Below are positions 46,092 to 55,519 of a stretch of 63,271 nucleotides of DNA, piece after piece. Location: the NCBI GenBank assembly GCA_945878695.1, contig CAMDXI010000005.1, positions 1 to 63,271 on the forward strand. Direction: 5' to 3'. Each line of letters opens with the position of its first letter. The stretch's first letter is position 1. The translations under genes were made by a program, and so were the position numbers. Source of the stretch: Methylotenera oryzisoli (GTDB taxonomy: Bacteria > Pseudomonadota > Gammaproteobacteria > Burkholderiales > Methylophilaceae). The notes below the pieces were generated by a model. It was not told the DNA's origin. It made no database searches and saw only the letters and a program-made list of their open reading frames with translations.

Positions 46092-47282
46092 ATGGAAACG
46101 TTAGTCTCAGCAAACGATGTGTTATTTGTTTTATTAGGCGCCATTATGGTGCTTGCTATGCATGCTGGATTTGCCTTTTTGGAGGTGGGTACGGTGCGTA
46201 AGAAAAACCAAGTCAATGCCTTGGTTAAAATCATGGTGGATTTTTCAGTGTCCACCGTGGCCTATTTTTTCATAGGCTACAGCATTGCTTATGGCCTGAA
46301 CTTTTTTAGCGGGGCCGAGGTGTTGGCCGCGAAAAATGGCTACGATTTAGTGAAGTTCTTTTTCTTGCTGACTTTTGCCGCCGCTATTCCTGCCATCGTT
46401 TCTGGTGGCATAGCCGAACGTGCTAAATTTAATCCGCAATTGGCTGCCACCTTTGCCTTGGTTGGTTTCGTTTACCCATTTTTTGAGGGCATCGCATGGA
46501 ATAACCATTACGGCTTTCAAGATTGGTTGAATGCCAGCTATGGCGCTAAATTTCATGACTTTGCTGGTTCCGTGGTGGTGCATGCCATGGGCGGCTGGAT
46601 TGCCTTGGCTGCGGTGATGTTGTTGGGCGCGCGCAATGGCCGTTACAGCAAAGACGGCAGGCTGCATGCCTACCCGCCGTCCAATATCCCGTTTCTAGCA
46701 CTGGGTGCATGGATACTGACTGTTGGTTGGTTTGGCTTTAACGTTATGTCCGCGCAGGCTATACAGGGTATATCCGGTTTAGTGGCCGTGAACTCATTGA
46801 TGGCCTTAGTCGGTGGCACCTTGGCGGCCCTAGTGGTCGGCAAGAATGACCCGGGCTTTGTTCACAATGGCCCCTTGGCTGGTTTGGTTGCCGTTTGTGC
46901 TGGCTCTGACGTGATGCATCCGCTGGGCGCGTTGGCTACCGGTGTCGTGGCTGGCGCCTTATTCGTTTGGGCCTTTAATCTAACGCAAAACCGTTTAAAA
47001 ATTGATGACGTATTGGGTGTTTGGCCATTGCACGGATTGTGTGGCGCTTGGGGCGGTTTAGCTGCCGGTATTTTTGGTGCGACTGCTTTAGGTGGCCTAG
47101 GTGGCATCAGTTTCATGTCGCAACTGCTAGGCACAGGCTTGGGTGTGTTGATTGCCGTAGTTGGCGGCGCATTGGTTTACGGTGTATTAAAAATGCTAGT
47201 AGGCATACGCTTGAGTCAGGAAGAAGAGTTTGATGGCGCCGATTTAAGTGTGCACAAAATCGGCTCCAGCGCCGACGATTGA
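46092..47282 (+). CDS. amtB: Ammonium transporter Amt
   Basis: Trimeric inner-membrane ammonia channel of 396 residues with about 11 helices. The twin pore histidines are His164 (VVVHAMGGW) and His313 (WPLHGLCGAWGG). The phenylalanine gate and GxxxEVGTVRKKNQ of helix 1 are present. Unlike E. coli AmtB there is no clear cleavable signal peptide. No glnK lies next to it. Expression should rise under nitrogen limitation through the NtrC/sigma-54 promoter seen upstream. Confidence 0.95.
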   Translation: METLVSANDVLFVLLGAIMVLAMHAGFAFLEVGTVRKKNQVNALVKIMVDFSVSTVAYFFIGYSIAYGLNFFSGAEVLAAKNGYDLVKFFFLLTFAAAIPAIVSGGIAERAKFNPQLAATFALVGFVYPFFEGIAWNNHYGFQDWLNASYGAKFHDFAGSVVVHAMGGWIALAAVMLLGARNGRYSKDGRLHAYPPSNIPFLALGAWILTVGWFGFNVMSAQAIQGISGLVAVNSLMALVGGTLAALVVGKNDPGFVHNGPLAGLVAVCAGSDVMHPLGALATGVVAGALFVWAFNLTQNRLKIDDVLGVWPLHGLCGAWGGLAAGIFGATALGGLGGISFMSQLLGTGLGVLIAVVGGALVYGVLKMLVGIRLSQEEEFDGADLSVHKIGSSADD

Positions 47283-47287
47283 GCGAG

Positions 47288-48361
47288 TTAGTGCTGGTGT
47301 TGCGCCAACGCCCATAATACGTGTTCGCGCAACAAGGTCGATTCATCATTGGCCCGCGCTTGCAAGGCTGAAATAATTTCCGGGCTGGTTTTGGCGTTTC
47401 CTAAGCCCACGGCGATATTGCGTAACCATTGTTGGTAGCCTATTCGGTATATCGCACTGCCGGCTAACTTGCTGTTAAATTCGGACTCTGTCCAAGCAAA
47501 GCAGTCTAGTAAGCCAATGTCGTCCAAGCCGTGCTTAATGACAAAATCCGGCTCGTGGCTCACTTCGGCAAACTTATTCCATGGGCAAGCCAATTGGCAG
47601 TCATCGCAACCGTATACGCGGTTGCCTATCATGGGCCTGAATTCCAAAGGTATGCTGCCTTTTAACTCTATGGTTAGGTAGGATATACAGCGTCTGGCGT
47701 CGACTTGGTAGGGCGCCACGATGGCCCGGGTCGGGCACACGTCTATGCAGCTTTGGCAGGTGCCGCAATGGTTGCTGGCCGGTGCGTCAACGGGTAAGGG
47801 TAGGTTGGTGTAAATCTCGCCTAAGAAAAACCAAGAACCGTGGTCTTTATTGATGAGTAAGGTGTGTTTGCCCCGCCAGCCCATGCCGGCTTTTTCTGCT
47901 AAAGCCACTTCCAATACCGGCGCGCTGTCGGTGAACACCCGGTAACTAAAGTCGGTTAGCTCGCATTCTTCTAAGGCAGTGGCTATTTTTTCACTGAGTG
48001 TTTGCAGTTTTTTGCGCATCACTTTGTGGTAATCACGCGCCAAGGCGTAACGCGATATAAAAGCCTTGGACGAATCGTTAAGTACCGCGTCACTGGCTAG
48101 GGCATTAGCCGGCAGGTAATCCAAGCGGGCCGAAATGACCCTTAGGGTCCGTGGCACCAATTCTTCAGGGCGGGTGCGCTTGAGGCCGTGTTTTGCCATA
48201 TAATCCATTTCACCATGAAATCCTTTAGCAATCCAAGCTTGATGATGCGCTTCCGCCTCCTGCAAATTCGTATCGGTAATGCCGATTTGATTAAAACCCA
48301 GCGCCATGCCCCAGCGTTTGATGTCTTGGGCGAGCGCTAGCAATGTAGGTTGGTCTGTCAT
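47288..48361 (-). CDS. queG: Epoxyqueuosine reductase QueG
   Basis: Cobalamin- and Fe-S-dependent enzyme for the last step of queuosine formation in tRNA. The 357-residue protein has the N-terminal cobalamin-binding domain (GFNQIGITDTNL), catalytic region VFTDSAPVLEVALAEKAG, two [4Fe-4S] motifs (CGTCQSCIDVCP and CDDCQLACP) and a C-terminal HEAT-like region. Its start codon shares CATG with the tsaE start on the other strand. No ribosome binding site is visible. Confidence 0.95.
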   Translation of the reverse strand: MTDQPTLLALAQDIKRWGMALGFNQIGITDTNLQEAEAHHQAWIAKGFHGEMDYMAKHGLKRTRPEELVPRTLRVISARLDYLPANALASDAVLNDSSKAFISRYALARDYHKVMRKKLQTLSEKIATALEECELTDFSYRVFTDSAPVLEVALAEKAGMGWRGKHTLLINKDHGSWFFLGEIYTNLPLPVDAPASNHCGTCQSCIDVCPTRAIVAPYQVDARRCISYLTIELKGSIPLEFRPMIGNRVYGCDDCQLACPWNKFAEVSHEPDFVIKHGLDDIGLLDCFAWTESEFNSKLAGSAIYRIGYQQWLRNIAVGLGNAKTSPEIISALQARANDESTLLREHVLWALAQHQH

Positions 48362-48857
48362 GAGCGTTGATTTTACACTTGATTTGCCAGATGAGGCAGC
48401 GACCTTGGCCTTAGGTCAATTGTTGGCACCAGCCTTGCAAGCCAATATGACGGTGTATTTACAAGGGGATCTGGGCGCCGGCAAGACCACATTGGTGCGC
48501 GGTCTATTGCGCGCCTTAGGCTTTAACGGCAAAGTCAAAAGCCCGACCTACACCTTGCTTGAAACCTATCCCATTTCTTTACCCAATCAAACCCCGGTGC
48601 AGTTATGCCATTTTGATTTATACCGGTTTAATGACGAGGAGGAATGGGAGTCGGCTGGGTTTCGTGAGTACTTTAATGCGCGCACTGTATGCCTAATAGA
48701 GTGGCCAGATAAGGCGAAAAATTGTTTAAATAGGCCTGACCTGGAAATTGTTTTTGACGTTAAAATGTTGGGCGAGGCCTTAGGCCGTCGTGTGCGCATA
48801 GTGGCCCACACCCCATTAGGAAAACAATGTTTGCAAGGGATACCAAGCAGCCTATGA
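48360..48857 (+). CDS. tsaE: tRNA t6A synthesis ATPase TsaE
   Basis: P-loop ATPase working with TsaB and TsaD to make t6A37 in tRNA. The 165-residue protein has GDLGAGKTT at 36-44, KVKSPTYTLLE and FDLYRF, then LIEWPDK. ATG 48360 fits the family length. It is followed by amiC with overlapping ATGA, the tsaE-amiC order also seen in enterobacteria. Confidence 0.94.
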   Translation: MSVDFTLDLPDEAATLALGQLLAPALQANMTVYLQGDLGAGKTTLVRGLLRALGFNGKVKSPTYTLLETYPISLPNQTPVQLCHFDLYRFNDEEEWESAGFREYFNARTVCLIEWPDKAKNCLNRPDLEIVFDVKMLGEALGRRVRIVAHTPLGKQCLQGIPSSL

Positions 48858-50203
48858 AAAAAAGCTTAGTGCAAGGCCTATTGAGCCTGTTGCTGTTATT
48901 GCACTTAAATCAGTTTGCATTGGCCGCCAATTTGGTCAGTGCAGTTCGGGTTTGGCCGGCACAAGACTACACGCGCATTACTTTGGAGGCCAACACCGCC
49001 TTCACTTATAAAATGAGCTACATGCAAAATCCCGATCGGGTGGTGTTGGATATAGATCAAGTCGAACTCAACCCGGCCATCAAATCACTGGCTGATAAAG
49101 TGCAAGCTAACGACCCTTACATCAAGCAGATACGCAGCGCTAATTTTCAGCAAGGCGTGCGCTTGGTGGTGGATTTAAAAGCCGCAGCCAAACCCAATGC
49201 CTTCACATTAACGCCAACCGGCGCATACAAATACCGCTTGGTGTTGGACGTCTATCCGGCCTTGGATCCTTTAATGGCCATGGTGGCTGAGCGCGATCCG
49301 GCATCGGTACCCACTGCGGCAGTAACGGCAGATGCGCCGGCGCCAGCCACGGCTGCGCCCGAACCGGTTGCAGTGGAATCGGCAGCACAGTCCAATAATG
49401 CGCTGGCTGAAGCCGCACCGGCAAGCCCGCCTGTCGTCACAGAAGGGCCGGTGATTAAAAACATGCCTGCCGAAGTGAAAAAAGTAGGCAGGCAAATTAT
49501 TGTTGCGATTGATGCCGGCCATGGTGGTGAAGACCCCGGTGCCATGGGTGCGAGTGGCAGTCGGGAGAAAGACATCACGCTCATGGTGGCCAAGAAACTT
49601 AAGCAACAAATTGATGCGGAACCGAATATGCGGGCGGTGTTAACCCGCGATGGCGATTACTTCATCCCTTTGCATGGGCGCGTGGTTAAAGCCAGAGGCA
49701 TGCAAGCCGATTTATTTGTGTCTATCCATGCCGATGCCTTCACCAAACAGTCGGCACGCGGCTCATCGGTTTTTGCCTTGTCGGAACGTGGGGCCACCAG
49801 TGCCAGTGCCAGGTACTTGGCGAAAAAAGAGAACGAATCGGATTTAATAGGCGGGGTGAGCTTGAACGACAAAGACCCCATATTGGCCAGAACCTTGTTG
49901 GATTTATCGCAAACGGCGACCATTAACGACAGCTTGAAATTGGGTAAAGCGGTGTTGTCTGAGATAGGAGAAATTAACACCTTGCACGCCAAAAGAGTAG
50001 AGCAGGCCTCATTTGCGGTGCTTAAATCACCGGACATTCCATCCATACTGGTTGAGACCGCCTTCATTAGCAACCCGGAAGAGGAGCGCCGCTTGAATGA
50101 TGAAGCTTACCAAGAGCAACTTTGCGCGTCGATATTAAACGGCATTAAGAAGTATTTTTCCACCAACCCGGCCCTGGCAAAAAGTAAAGTGGCATACGAA
50201 TAA
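48854..50203 (+). CDS. amiC: N-acetylmuramoyl-L-alanine amidase AmiC-type
   Basis: Periplasmic zinc amidase that cuts septal peptidoglycan. A signal peptide (MKKSLVQGLLSLLLLLHLNQ, cleaved after FALA) is followed by an AMIN domain (about 26-125), an Ala/Pro-rich linker and an Amidase_3 domain. Zinc ligands are His in AIDAGHGGEDPG, Glu in SREKDI and His in SIHADAF, with catalytic Glu in VETAFISNPEEE. ATG 48854 overlaps the tsaE stop (ATGA). ATG 48827, preceded by AGGA, would add nine residues and cannot be excluded. Confidence 0.93.
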   Translation: MKKSLVQGLLSLLLLLHLNQFALAANLVSAVRVWPAQDYTRITLEANTAFTYKMSYMQNPDRVVLDIDQVELNPAIKSLADKVQANDPYIKQIRSANFQQGVRLVVDLKAAAKPNAFTLTPTGAYKYRLVLDVYPALDPLMAMVAERDPASVPTAAVTADAPAPATAAPEPVAVESAAQSNNALAEAAPASPPVVTEGPVIKNMPAEVKKVGRQIIVAIDAGHGGEDPGAMGASGSREKDITLMVAKKLKQQIDAEPNMRAVLTRDGDYFIPLHGRVVKARGMQADLFVSIHADAFTKQSARGSSVFALSERGATSASARYLAKKENESDLIGGVSLNDKDPILARTLLDLSQTATINDSLKLGKAVLSEIGEINTLHAKRVEQASFAVLKSPDIPSILVETAFISNPEEERRLNDEAYQEQLCASILNGIKKYFSTNPALAKSKVAYE

Positions 50204-50250
50204 TGCCCACTGACTCGTGTGCCATAGACCATCATTAAAAGAGGTCTAAC

Positions 50251-51627
50251 ATGCAATTATGTTTTCTAGGTGCAACCGGCACCGTCACCGGATCGAAATA
50301 CTTGCTCAGCCATCAAACGGCAGACGGTTCCAGTAGACGGATTCTTATAGACTGCGGCCTGTTTCAAGGCCTCAAGCAATTGCGTCTAAGGAATTGGGCC
50401 GATTTGCCTATAGACCCTAAAACCATCGATGCGGTGGTGTTGACCCATGCCCATATTGACCACAGCGGTTACTTGCCGTTGTTGGTTAAAAATGGCTTTT
50501 CTGGCAAGGTGTATTGCACGCCCGCGACGCGGGATTTGTGCGAGGTCTTGTTGTTGGATTCGGCGCATTTGCAGGAAGAAGAAGCACGCTACGCCAACAA
50601 AAGCGGTTTTTCAAAACACAATCCGGCGCTGCCTTTGTATGGCACCGAAGACGCGCAAAATGCCTTGGCCTTGTTGGTGCCGATTGCCTACGACAAAGAC
50701 CTGGATTTAGGCGCTGGCTTAACCCTACGCCTGGCGCCCAGCGGCCATATTTTGGGCTCGGCTTTCGTGCGCATACACAGTAAAAAAACTTCTATTTTGT
50801 TTTCGGGCGACATAGGGCGGCCGCACGATATTCTGATGAAAGCGCCAGCGGCCATCAAGCAAGCGGATTATTTGGTATTGGAGTCGACCTACGGTAATCG
50901 CTTGCACGAACGCAGTGATCCACAGCTTCAACTAGCCGAGATCATCAATCAAACCGTTAAGCAAAAAGGCGTGGTGTTGATACCGGTTTTTGCCGTTGGT
51001 CGGGCGCAAGAATTGCTTTATTACATCCATTTGCTCAAAGCGGCCGGTACCATTCCTAAAGACTTACCGGTTTATCTAAATAGCCCCATGGCGGTCGATG
51101 CCACGGCCATATTCAATCACTTTAGCGATGAGCATCGATTAAGTGCTGAGCAAAGTCATGCATTATGCCGGGTTGCGCACATGGTGAATGGGGTGGAAGA
51201 GTCCAAGCGCCTTAACTTAATGCGCGGCCCCATGATTATATTGTCAGCCAGCGGCATGGCTACCGGCGGGCGGGTGGTGCACCATTTAAAAGCGTTTGCG
51301 CCGCATGCCATTAACACCATTTTATTTGTTGGCTTTCAGGCGGCCGGCACGCGAGGCGCGGCCATGCTGGATGGGGCACCAAGCATAAAAATTCATGGGG
51401 AGTACGTGCCGGTTTTAGCTAAAGTGGCCTTGCTTTCTAATTTATCGGCCCACGCCGATTACGCGGAGATTTTGACTTGGTTAAGCGGGTTTAGCGCGCC
51501 GCCGAAGATGACCTTTATCACCCACGGCGAACCCGTTGCAGCCGATGCCATGCGTTTGCACCTAGAAGAGCAATTGCGTTGGTCGGTGACCGTGCCCGAT
51601 TACCTGGAGACGGTCAATCTGGATTAG
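50251..51627 (+). CDS. Beta-CASP metallo-beta-lactamase RNA nuclease
   Basis: 458-residue MBL-fold protein. The metal site is THAHIDHSGYLP (HxHxDH), with further ligands in SGHILGSA and FSGDIGRP. The inserted beta-CASP domain carries PVFAVGRAQELLYY, and the C-terminal RMMBL part has NLSAHADYAEIL and THGEP. This set is that of the YsH1/CPSF73-like bacterial nucleases (Ysh1-type, also called RNA-processing exonucleases). Likely substrate is single-stranded RNA. AGAGG precedes the ATG. Transcribed alone. Confidence 0.9.
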   Translation: MQLCFLGATGTVTGSKYLLSHQTADGSSRRILIDCGLFQGLKQLRLRNWADLPIDPKTIDAVVLTHAHIDHSGYLPLLVKNGFSGKVYCTPATRDLCEVLLLDSAHLQEEEARYANKSGFSKHNPALPLYGTEDAQNALALLVPIAYDKDLDLGAGLTLRLAPSGHILGSAFVRIHSKKTSILFSGDIGRPHDILMKAPAAIKQADYLVLESTYGNRLHERSDPQLQLAEIINQTVKQKGVVLIPVFAVGRAQELLYYIHLLKAAGTIPKDLPVYLNSPMAVDATAIFNHFSDEHRLSAEQSHALCRVAHMVNGVEESKRLNLMRGPMIILSASGMATGGRVVHHLKAFAPHAINTILFVGFQAAGTRGAAMLDGAPSIKIHGEYVPVLAKVALLSNLSAHADYAEILTWLSGFSAPPKMTFITHGEPVAADAMRLHLEEQLRWSVTVPDYLETVNLD

Positions 51628-51630
51628 CGC

Positions 51631-51658
51631 TTAGGGCTTATAGATTAGGGCTTATAGA
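51631..51658. repeat. 14-bp tandem duplication
   Basis: TTAGGGCTTATAGA occurs twice in a row (51631-51644 and 51645-51658). The second copy covers the stop codon of the LuxR-type gene on the minus strand. It looks like a recent slip duplication. Confidence 0.8.
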
Positions 51659-51951
51659 TGCGGCTTGATGTAAGCGCATTGACTGCATTTGCCAATCACG
51701 GCTAATTCCTGCAAGGTGGTGGCACCTAAAATCACCATGACCCTGGCCTTGACCACTTTGACGGTAATTTCGGCTAAGCCTAAGTGTTTGGCGATGTCTT
51801 TTACCAACATGCCGTGGCTTAATAAATCAAATACCAGCCTTTGTTTTTTCGTGAGTTGGCTTAATTTGGCGCTGTAAATGTGCACCAGCTTGGCTTGATC
51901 CATTTCTAATAAAGGGACGATGGTAACGGGTGTGCTATTGGTATTGGTCAT
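51652..51951 (-). CDS. Small LuxR-type helix-turn-helix regulator
   Basis: Stand-alone DNA-binding protein of 99 residues. The region LTKKQRLVFDLLSHGM through KDIAKHLGLAEITVKVVKAR is a LuxR/FixJ C-terminal helix-turn-helix; no receiver domain is present. A CSQC pair near the C-terminus could bind metal or sense redox, but this is a guess. ATG 51951 follows GAGAG by eight bases; ATG 51978 would add nine residues. Effector and targets are unknown. Confidence 0.78.
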   Translation of the reverse strand: MTNTNSTPVTIVPLLEMDQAKLVHIYSAKLSQLTKKQRLVFDLLSHGMLVKDIAKHLGLAEITVKVVKARVMVILGATTLQELAVIGKCSQCAYIKPHL

Positions 51952-52116
51952 GGCTGTGCTCTCGTTAATCGGCGTCATAGCGCTGAATTGATGCCCATAC
52001 TACGCCTTATTTTTAAAGGCCATTTGATATACATCAATATAGGGGTTAATTGGCATGGCTGATTATGCAGCTTGAATGCAGCACTGGAATTTAGGCGCTA
52101 ATTAAAGCAAGCAAAG

Positions 52117-53652
52117 CTAGCGCCTTTTCTGTTGCAGGCTATCCAATTCTCGACTGGTATCGCCGTAGCCGGTTTGGCAAAGCAGGGCCTGTTCTATGTA
52201 GCGGCTGACGGCTTGGCGCAGACTGCTGACCAGCGGCGCATCGGTAAAAATTTGCGGGAATTTAAAGCCCAGCCAAGCGTACAAGCTAAGGTTGTGGCTA
52301 AGCAATTCGGCCTCAGCCAGGTGCTTGGCATGGTGGTTTGTTAGCCAGTTAGGTGCGCTGGGTAACGCGCGGGTTTTCGATTGAGCCACGCTTTTTAAGC
52401 ACAACAGGAAGTAGTCTTTTTCAAAGGGCACGTTCAGTGCGATCGGTGCGCAGGCAAACAGGTATTTATCTTTCAGTGCCATGTCGGGCGCATGGCTGTC
52501 GACCAATTGTGCCTGCGTGAGTTGCTGATCCATGCCGCCTAAGACAAATAGGGGCTGGTGTATGCCTAATCTGTCACGTTGGTATGTTAAGACTTCGGCT
52601 ATGCTGCGGGTGGGTATCTGCGCTGCGCTGCGCTCAATGGCTTGGAAAGCGATGGCTATGGGTAGCTTGTCCAAATGCACGGTGTCATCGGTACCCAGCA
52701 TGTGAGCAATGTGTATCAGCTCATCGTCTTCTAAGGTGGTGACGTAGCCGTGATCGTATATGCCGTAGCGGCCAGCTCGACCGGCTATTTGCCGCACTTC
52801 GGTGGCATTTAAGGGACGCGATGCGACGCCATCAAATTTATGGATGTGGCTAAAAATGATGCGGCGTATGGGTAGATTCAGCCCCATGCCTATGGCGTCG
52901 GTGGCGACCAAAATATCGGCTGCACCCGAGCAGAAACGCTCGGCCTCGGTCCGCCGCACCTCCGGTGACAGGGCGCCGTATATCGTGGCAACGCGGTAAC
53001 CCCATAGGCGAAAGCGCGCGCTGTAGGTCAATACATCCTTACGGCTAAAGGCAATCACGGCATCGCCTTTTTCTAGGCGAGTTTTTAAGGTTTGTTTCTT
53101 GTAGCGTGGCCCACACAGCCCATTTTCTTCCAATATGAGTGGCGTCTTGCGCTCAAGGATGCTGATTTGATGGCTTTCCTGCAGGGCCTGGATAACGCCT
53201 AGGCAGGCTTGGGTCACCGCGGTAGAGCCGCACACATACACTTGCTCGGCCGGCACCCCCACTAAGGCGGCGGTCCACGCGCTGCCGCGATCCGGGTCTT
53301 GCAGCATCTGAATTTCGTCTATGACCGCCACCGCCACTTTTTTGTTGGGGTTCATCATTTCTATGGTGGAGGCAGTGTGCTTGGCGCCAGGCATGAGCAC
53401 GCGTTCTTCACCGGTGATTAAATTGCAAGGCACGCCTGCGGCCACCAATCGATCGCGAATTTCCATGGCCAATAAGCGTAAAGGGGCGAGGTAGACACCG
53501 GACTGGGCTTGCTGTAACGCCAATAATGCCTGGTGTGTTTTGCCGGAATTGGTTGGCCCTAAATAGAAGTGATGGTGGCGTTTAATGCGCCTGGCATGGG
53601 GGAAGCTGGCCAGGTAGGAATTTTCCGCTAGGGCTGGATTTAATGCATGCAT
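52117..53652 (-). CDS. SUV3-like DExH RNA helicase
   Basis: 511-residue superfamily 2 helicase close to the mitochondrial degradosome helicase SUV3. Motif I is LGPTNSGKTHQALLAL (Gly32-His40 core), followed by GVYLAPLRLLAMEI, ITGEERV, motif II VIDEIQMLQDP (Asp112-Gln115), VATDAIGMGLNLPIRRI and motif VI QIAGRAGRYG. A C-terminal helical region matching the SUV3 C-domain follows. These motifs match eukaryotic SUV3 almost word for word. It is divergent from mutL, 43 bases apart. Likely role: unwinding RNA for decay; no PNPase gene is in view. Confidence 0.9.
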   Translation of the reverse strand: MHALNPALAENSYLASFPHARRIKRHHHFYLGPTNSGKTHQALLALQQAQSGVYLAPLRLLAMEIRDRLVAAGVPCNLITGEERVLMPGAKHTASTIEMMNPNKKVAVAVIDEIQMLQDPDRGSAWTAALVGVPAEQVYVCGSTAVTQACLGVIQALQESHQISILERKTPLILEENGLCGPRYKKQTLKTRLEKGDAVIAFSRKDVLTYSARFRLWGYRVATIYGALSPEVRRTEAERFCSGAADILVATDAIGMGLNLPIRRIIFSHIHKFDGVASRPLNATEVRQIAGRAGRYGIYDHGYVTTLEDDELIHIAHMLGTDDTVHLDKLPIAIAFQAIERSAAQIPTRSIAEVLTYQRDRLGIHQPLFVLGGMDQQLTQAQLVDSHAPDMALKDKYLFACAPIALNVPFEKDYFLLCLKSVAQSKTRALPSAPNWLTNHHAKHLAEAELLSHNLSLYAWLGFKFPQIFTDAPLVSSLRQAVSRYIEQALLCQTGYGDTSRELDSLQQKRR

Positions 53653-53695
53653 AGGCTAAAGAATTTAGCTTAAAACAGGTAAAATAGCCACCACT

Positions 53696-55513
53696 ATGCG
53701 CATTCGACTGTTACCCGATCAATTGATTAGCCAAATCGCCGCTGGCGAAGTGGTGGAGCGGCCGGCCTCGGCTTTAAAGGAATTGCTGGAGAACAGCTTG
53801 GATGCAGTCAGTAGCGATATCCAAGTGGCCTTGTTAGAGGGTGGCGTCAAACAAATGCGCGTCATGGACAACGGCTTGGGCATAGCCGAAGACGACTTGG
53901 CCATGGCCTTGACCCGTCACGCCACCAGTAAGATTGCCAGCCTAGACGATTTGGAAGCGGTCGCCAGTTTGGGTTTCCGCGGCGAAGCCTTGGCCAGCAT
54001 AGCGTCGGTGTCACGCACGCACATTGTCAGCCGCCGTGCCGATGCGGGCCATGCTTGGCGCATCCAATCCGATGGCAGCCAAATTTCATCCATAGCACCG
54101 GCCGCCCTAGACGCTGGCACGGTGATAGAAGTGAACGATTTGTATTTCAATACGCCGGCGCGCCGTAAGTTTTTAAAAACCGAGGGCACCGAGTTTGCCC
54201 ATTGTGAAGCCGCATTTAATCGCATTGCGCTATCGCGCCCGGACGTGAGTTTTATGTTGCAGCATAACGGCAGGGCCTTATGCCGCTACCCGGCGAGCGA
54301 ACCGACTAAGCGTTTTGGCGATATTTTAGGCGCCACCTTTAGTGCAGAATCGATTGCTATTGATGAATCGGCAGCGGGCCTGCGTCTATGGGGCGTCACG
54401 GCTAAACCGACCTTTAATCGGCATAAAAGCGATTGCCAATACGTCTACGTCAACGGCCGCTTTGTGCGCGATAAACTCATTAGCCACGCCATACGCCAAG
54501 CCTACCAAGACGTGTTGCACCACGATAGGCACCCGGCATTTGTCTTGTTTGTCGAGTTGGACGCCAGTTTGGTTGACGTCAATGTGCACCCAAGTAAAAC
54601 CGAAGTGCGTTTTAGAGACAGCCAAGCGCTACACCGTTTTATTTTTCACGCCTTGCACAAAGCCTTGGCCAGCCCAACCGGGGTGTCCAATGCGGCTAGC
54701 GCTACCCAGGCTGCATACAACCCATTTTCGTCTGCCAGCACTAGGCCATATCCTATTGAGCAAACGCAGATTGATTTAAGCCTGCAGCAAACGCCGGATT
54801 TTTATGGGCGTTTATTTGGCGCCAAAGAACAGCCAATGAACAACGCAAGTGCTGCCCTGCAAGCCAATAGGGACGGGCATGCTGGCGATGCTGCCACAGA
54901 CGAGCGCGCACACGATGCGCACCCGCTTGGTTTTGCCGTGGCGCAAATTCACGGCATTTATGTTTTGGCGCAAAATGCCTTGGGTTTGGTGGTGGTGGAC
55001 ATGCACGCGGCGCACGAGCGCATTATGTACGAACGGCTAAAAAACGCATTGGATCAGCAGGCCGTGGCCATGCAGCCTTTGCTGATACCCGTCAGTTTTA
55101 GCGCAGATAAATTGGAGGTGGCGACCGTGCAAGAAGCCTTGGCTAGCCTTGATGGCGAGTTGCAGCAATTGGGCTTTGATTTAGCGGTGCTGTCGCCCAC
55201 CACTTTGGTGGTGCGCGCTGTCCCTAGCATGCTGCAAAATGCCGATGCCGTTAGTCTGGCTAGAGATGTCTTACGCGATCTGCGCGAGTTTGGCGCCAGC
55301 CGTGCTTTAACCGAACGCCGCAATGAGTTGTTAGGCACCATGGCCTGCCATGCAGCGGTGCGGGCGAATCGTAGCCTAAGCCTAACGGAAATGAATGCCT
55401 TGTTACGCGACATGGAGGCGACCGAACGCAGTGGTTTATGCAATCACGGTCGACCAACCTGGTTTCAAGTCGGCATAGCCGATTTGGATAAAATGTTCAT
55501 GCGCGGTAAATAA
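53696..55513 (+). CDS. mutL: DNA mismatch repair protein MutL
   Basis: 605-residue GHKL ATPase that couples mismatch recognition to strand removal. The ATPase has ELLENSLDA (motif I), DNGLGI and GFRGEALASIASV. The C-terminal domain contains DMHAAHERIMYE from Asp435, matching the endonuclease motif DQHA-x2-E-x4-E with Gln changed to Met, plus ACHAAVRAN and CNHGRPT. This suggests a nicking MutL, as in species without MutH. miaA starts six bases after its stop. Confidence 0.96.
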   Translation: MRIRLLPDQLISQIAAGEVVERPASALKELLENSLDAVSSDIQVALLEGGVKQMRVMDNGLGIAEDDLAMALTRHATSKIASLDDLEAVASLGFRGEALASIASVSRTHIVSRRADAGHAWRIQSDGSQISSIAPAALDAGTVIEVNDLYFNTPARRKFLKTEGTEFAHCEAAFNRIALSRPDVSFMLQHNGRALCRYPASEPTKRFGDILGATFSAESIAIDESAAGLRLWGVTAKPTFNRHKSDCQYVYVNGRFVRDKLISHAIRQAYQDVLHHDRHPAFVLFVELDASLVDVNVHPSKTEVRFRDSQALHRFIFHALHKALASPTGVSNAASATQAAYNPFSSASTRPYPIEQTQIDLSLQQTPDFYGRLFGAKEQPMNNASAALQANRDGHAGDAATDERAHDAHPLGFAVAQIHGIYVLAQNALGLVVVDMHAAHERIMYERLKNALDQQAVAMQPLLIPVSFSADKLEVATVQEALASLDGELQQLGFDLAVLSPTTLVVRAVPSMLQNADAVSLARDVLRDLREFGASRALTERRNELLGTMACHAAVRANRSLSLTEMNALLRDMEATERSGLCNHGRPTWFQVGIADLDKMFMRGK

Positions 55514-55519
55514 GCCGAG

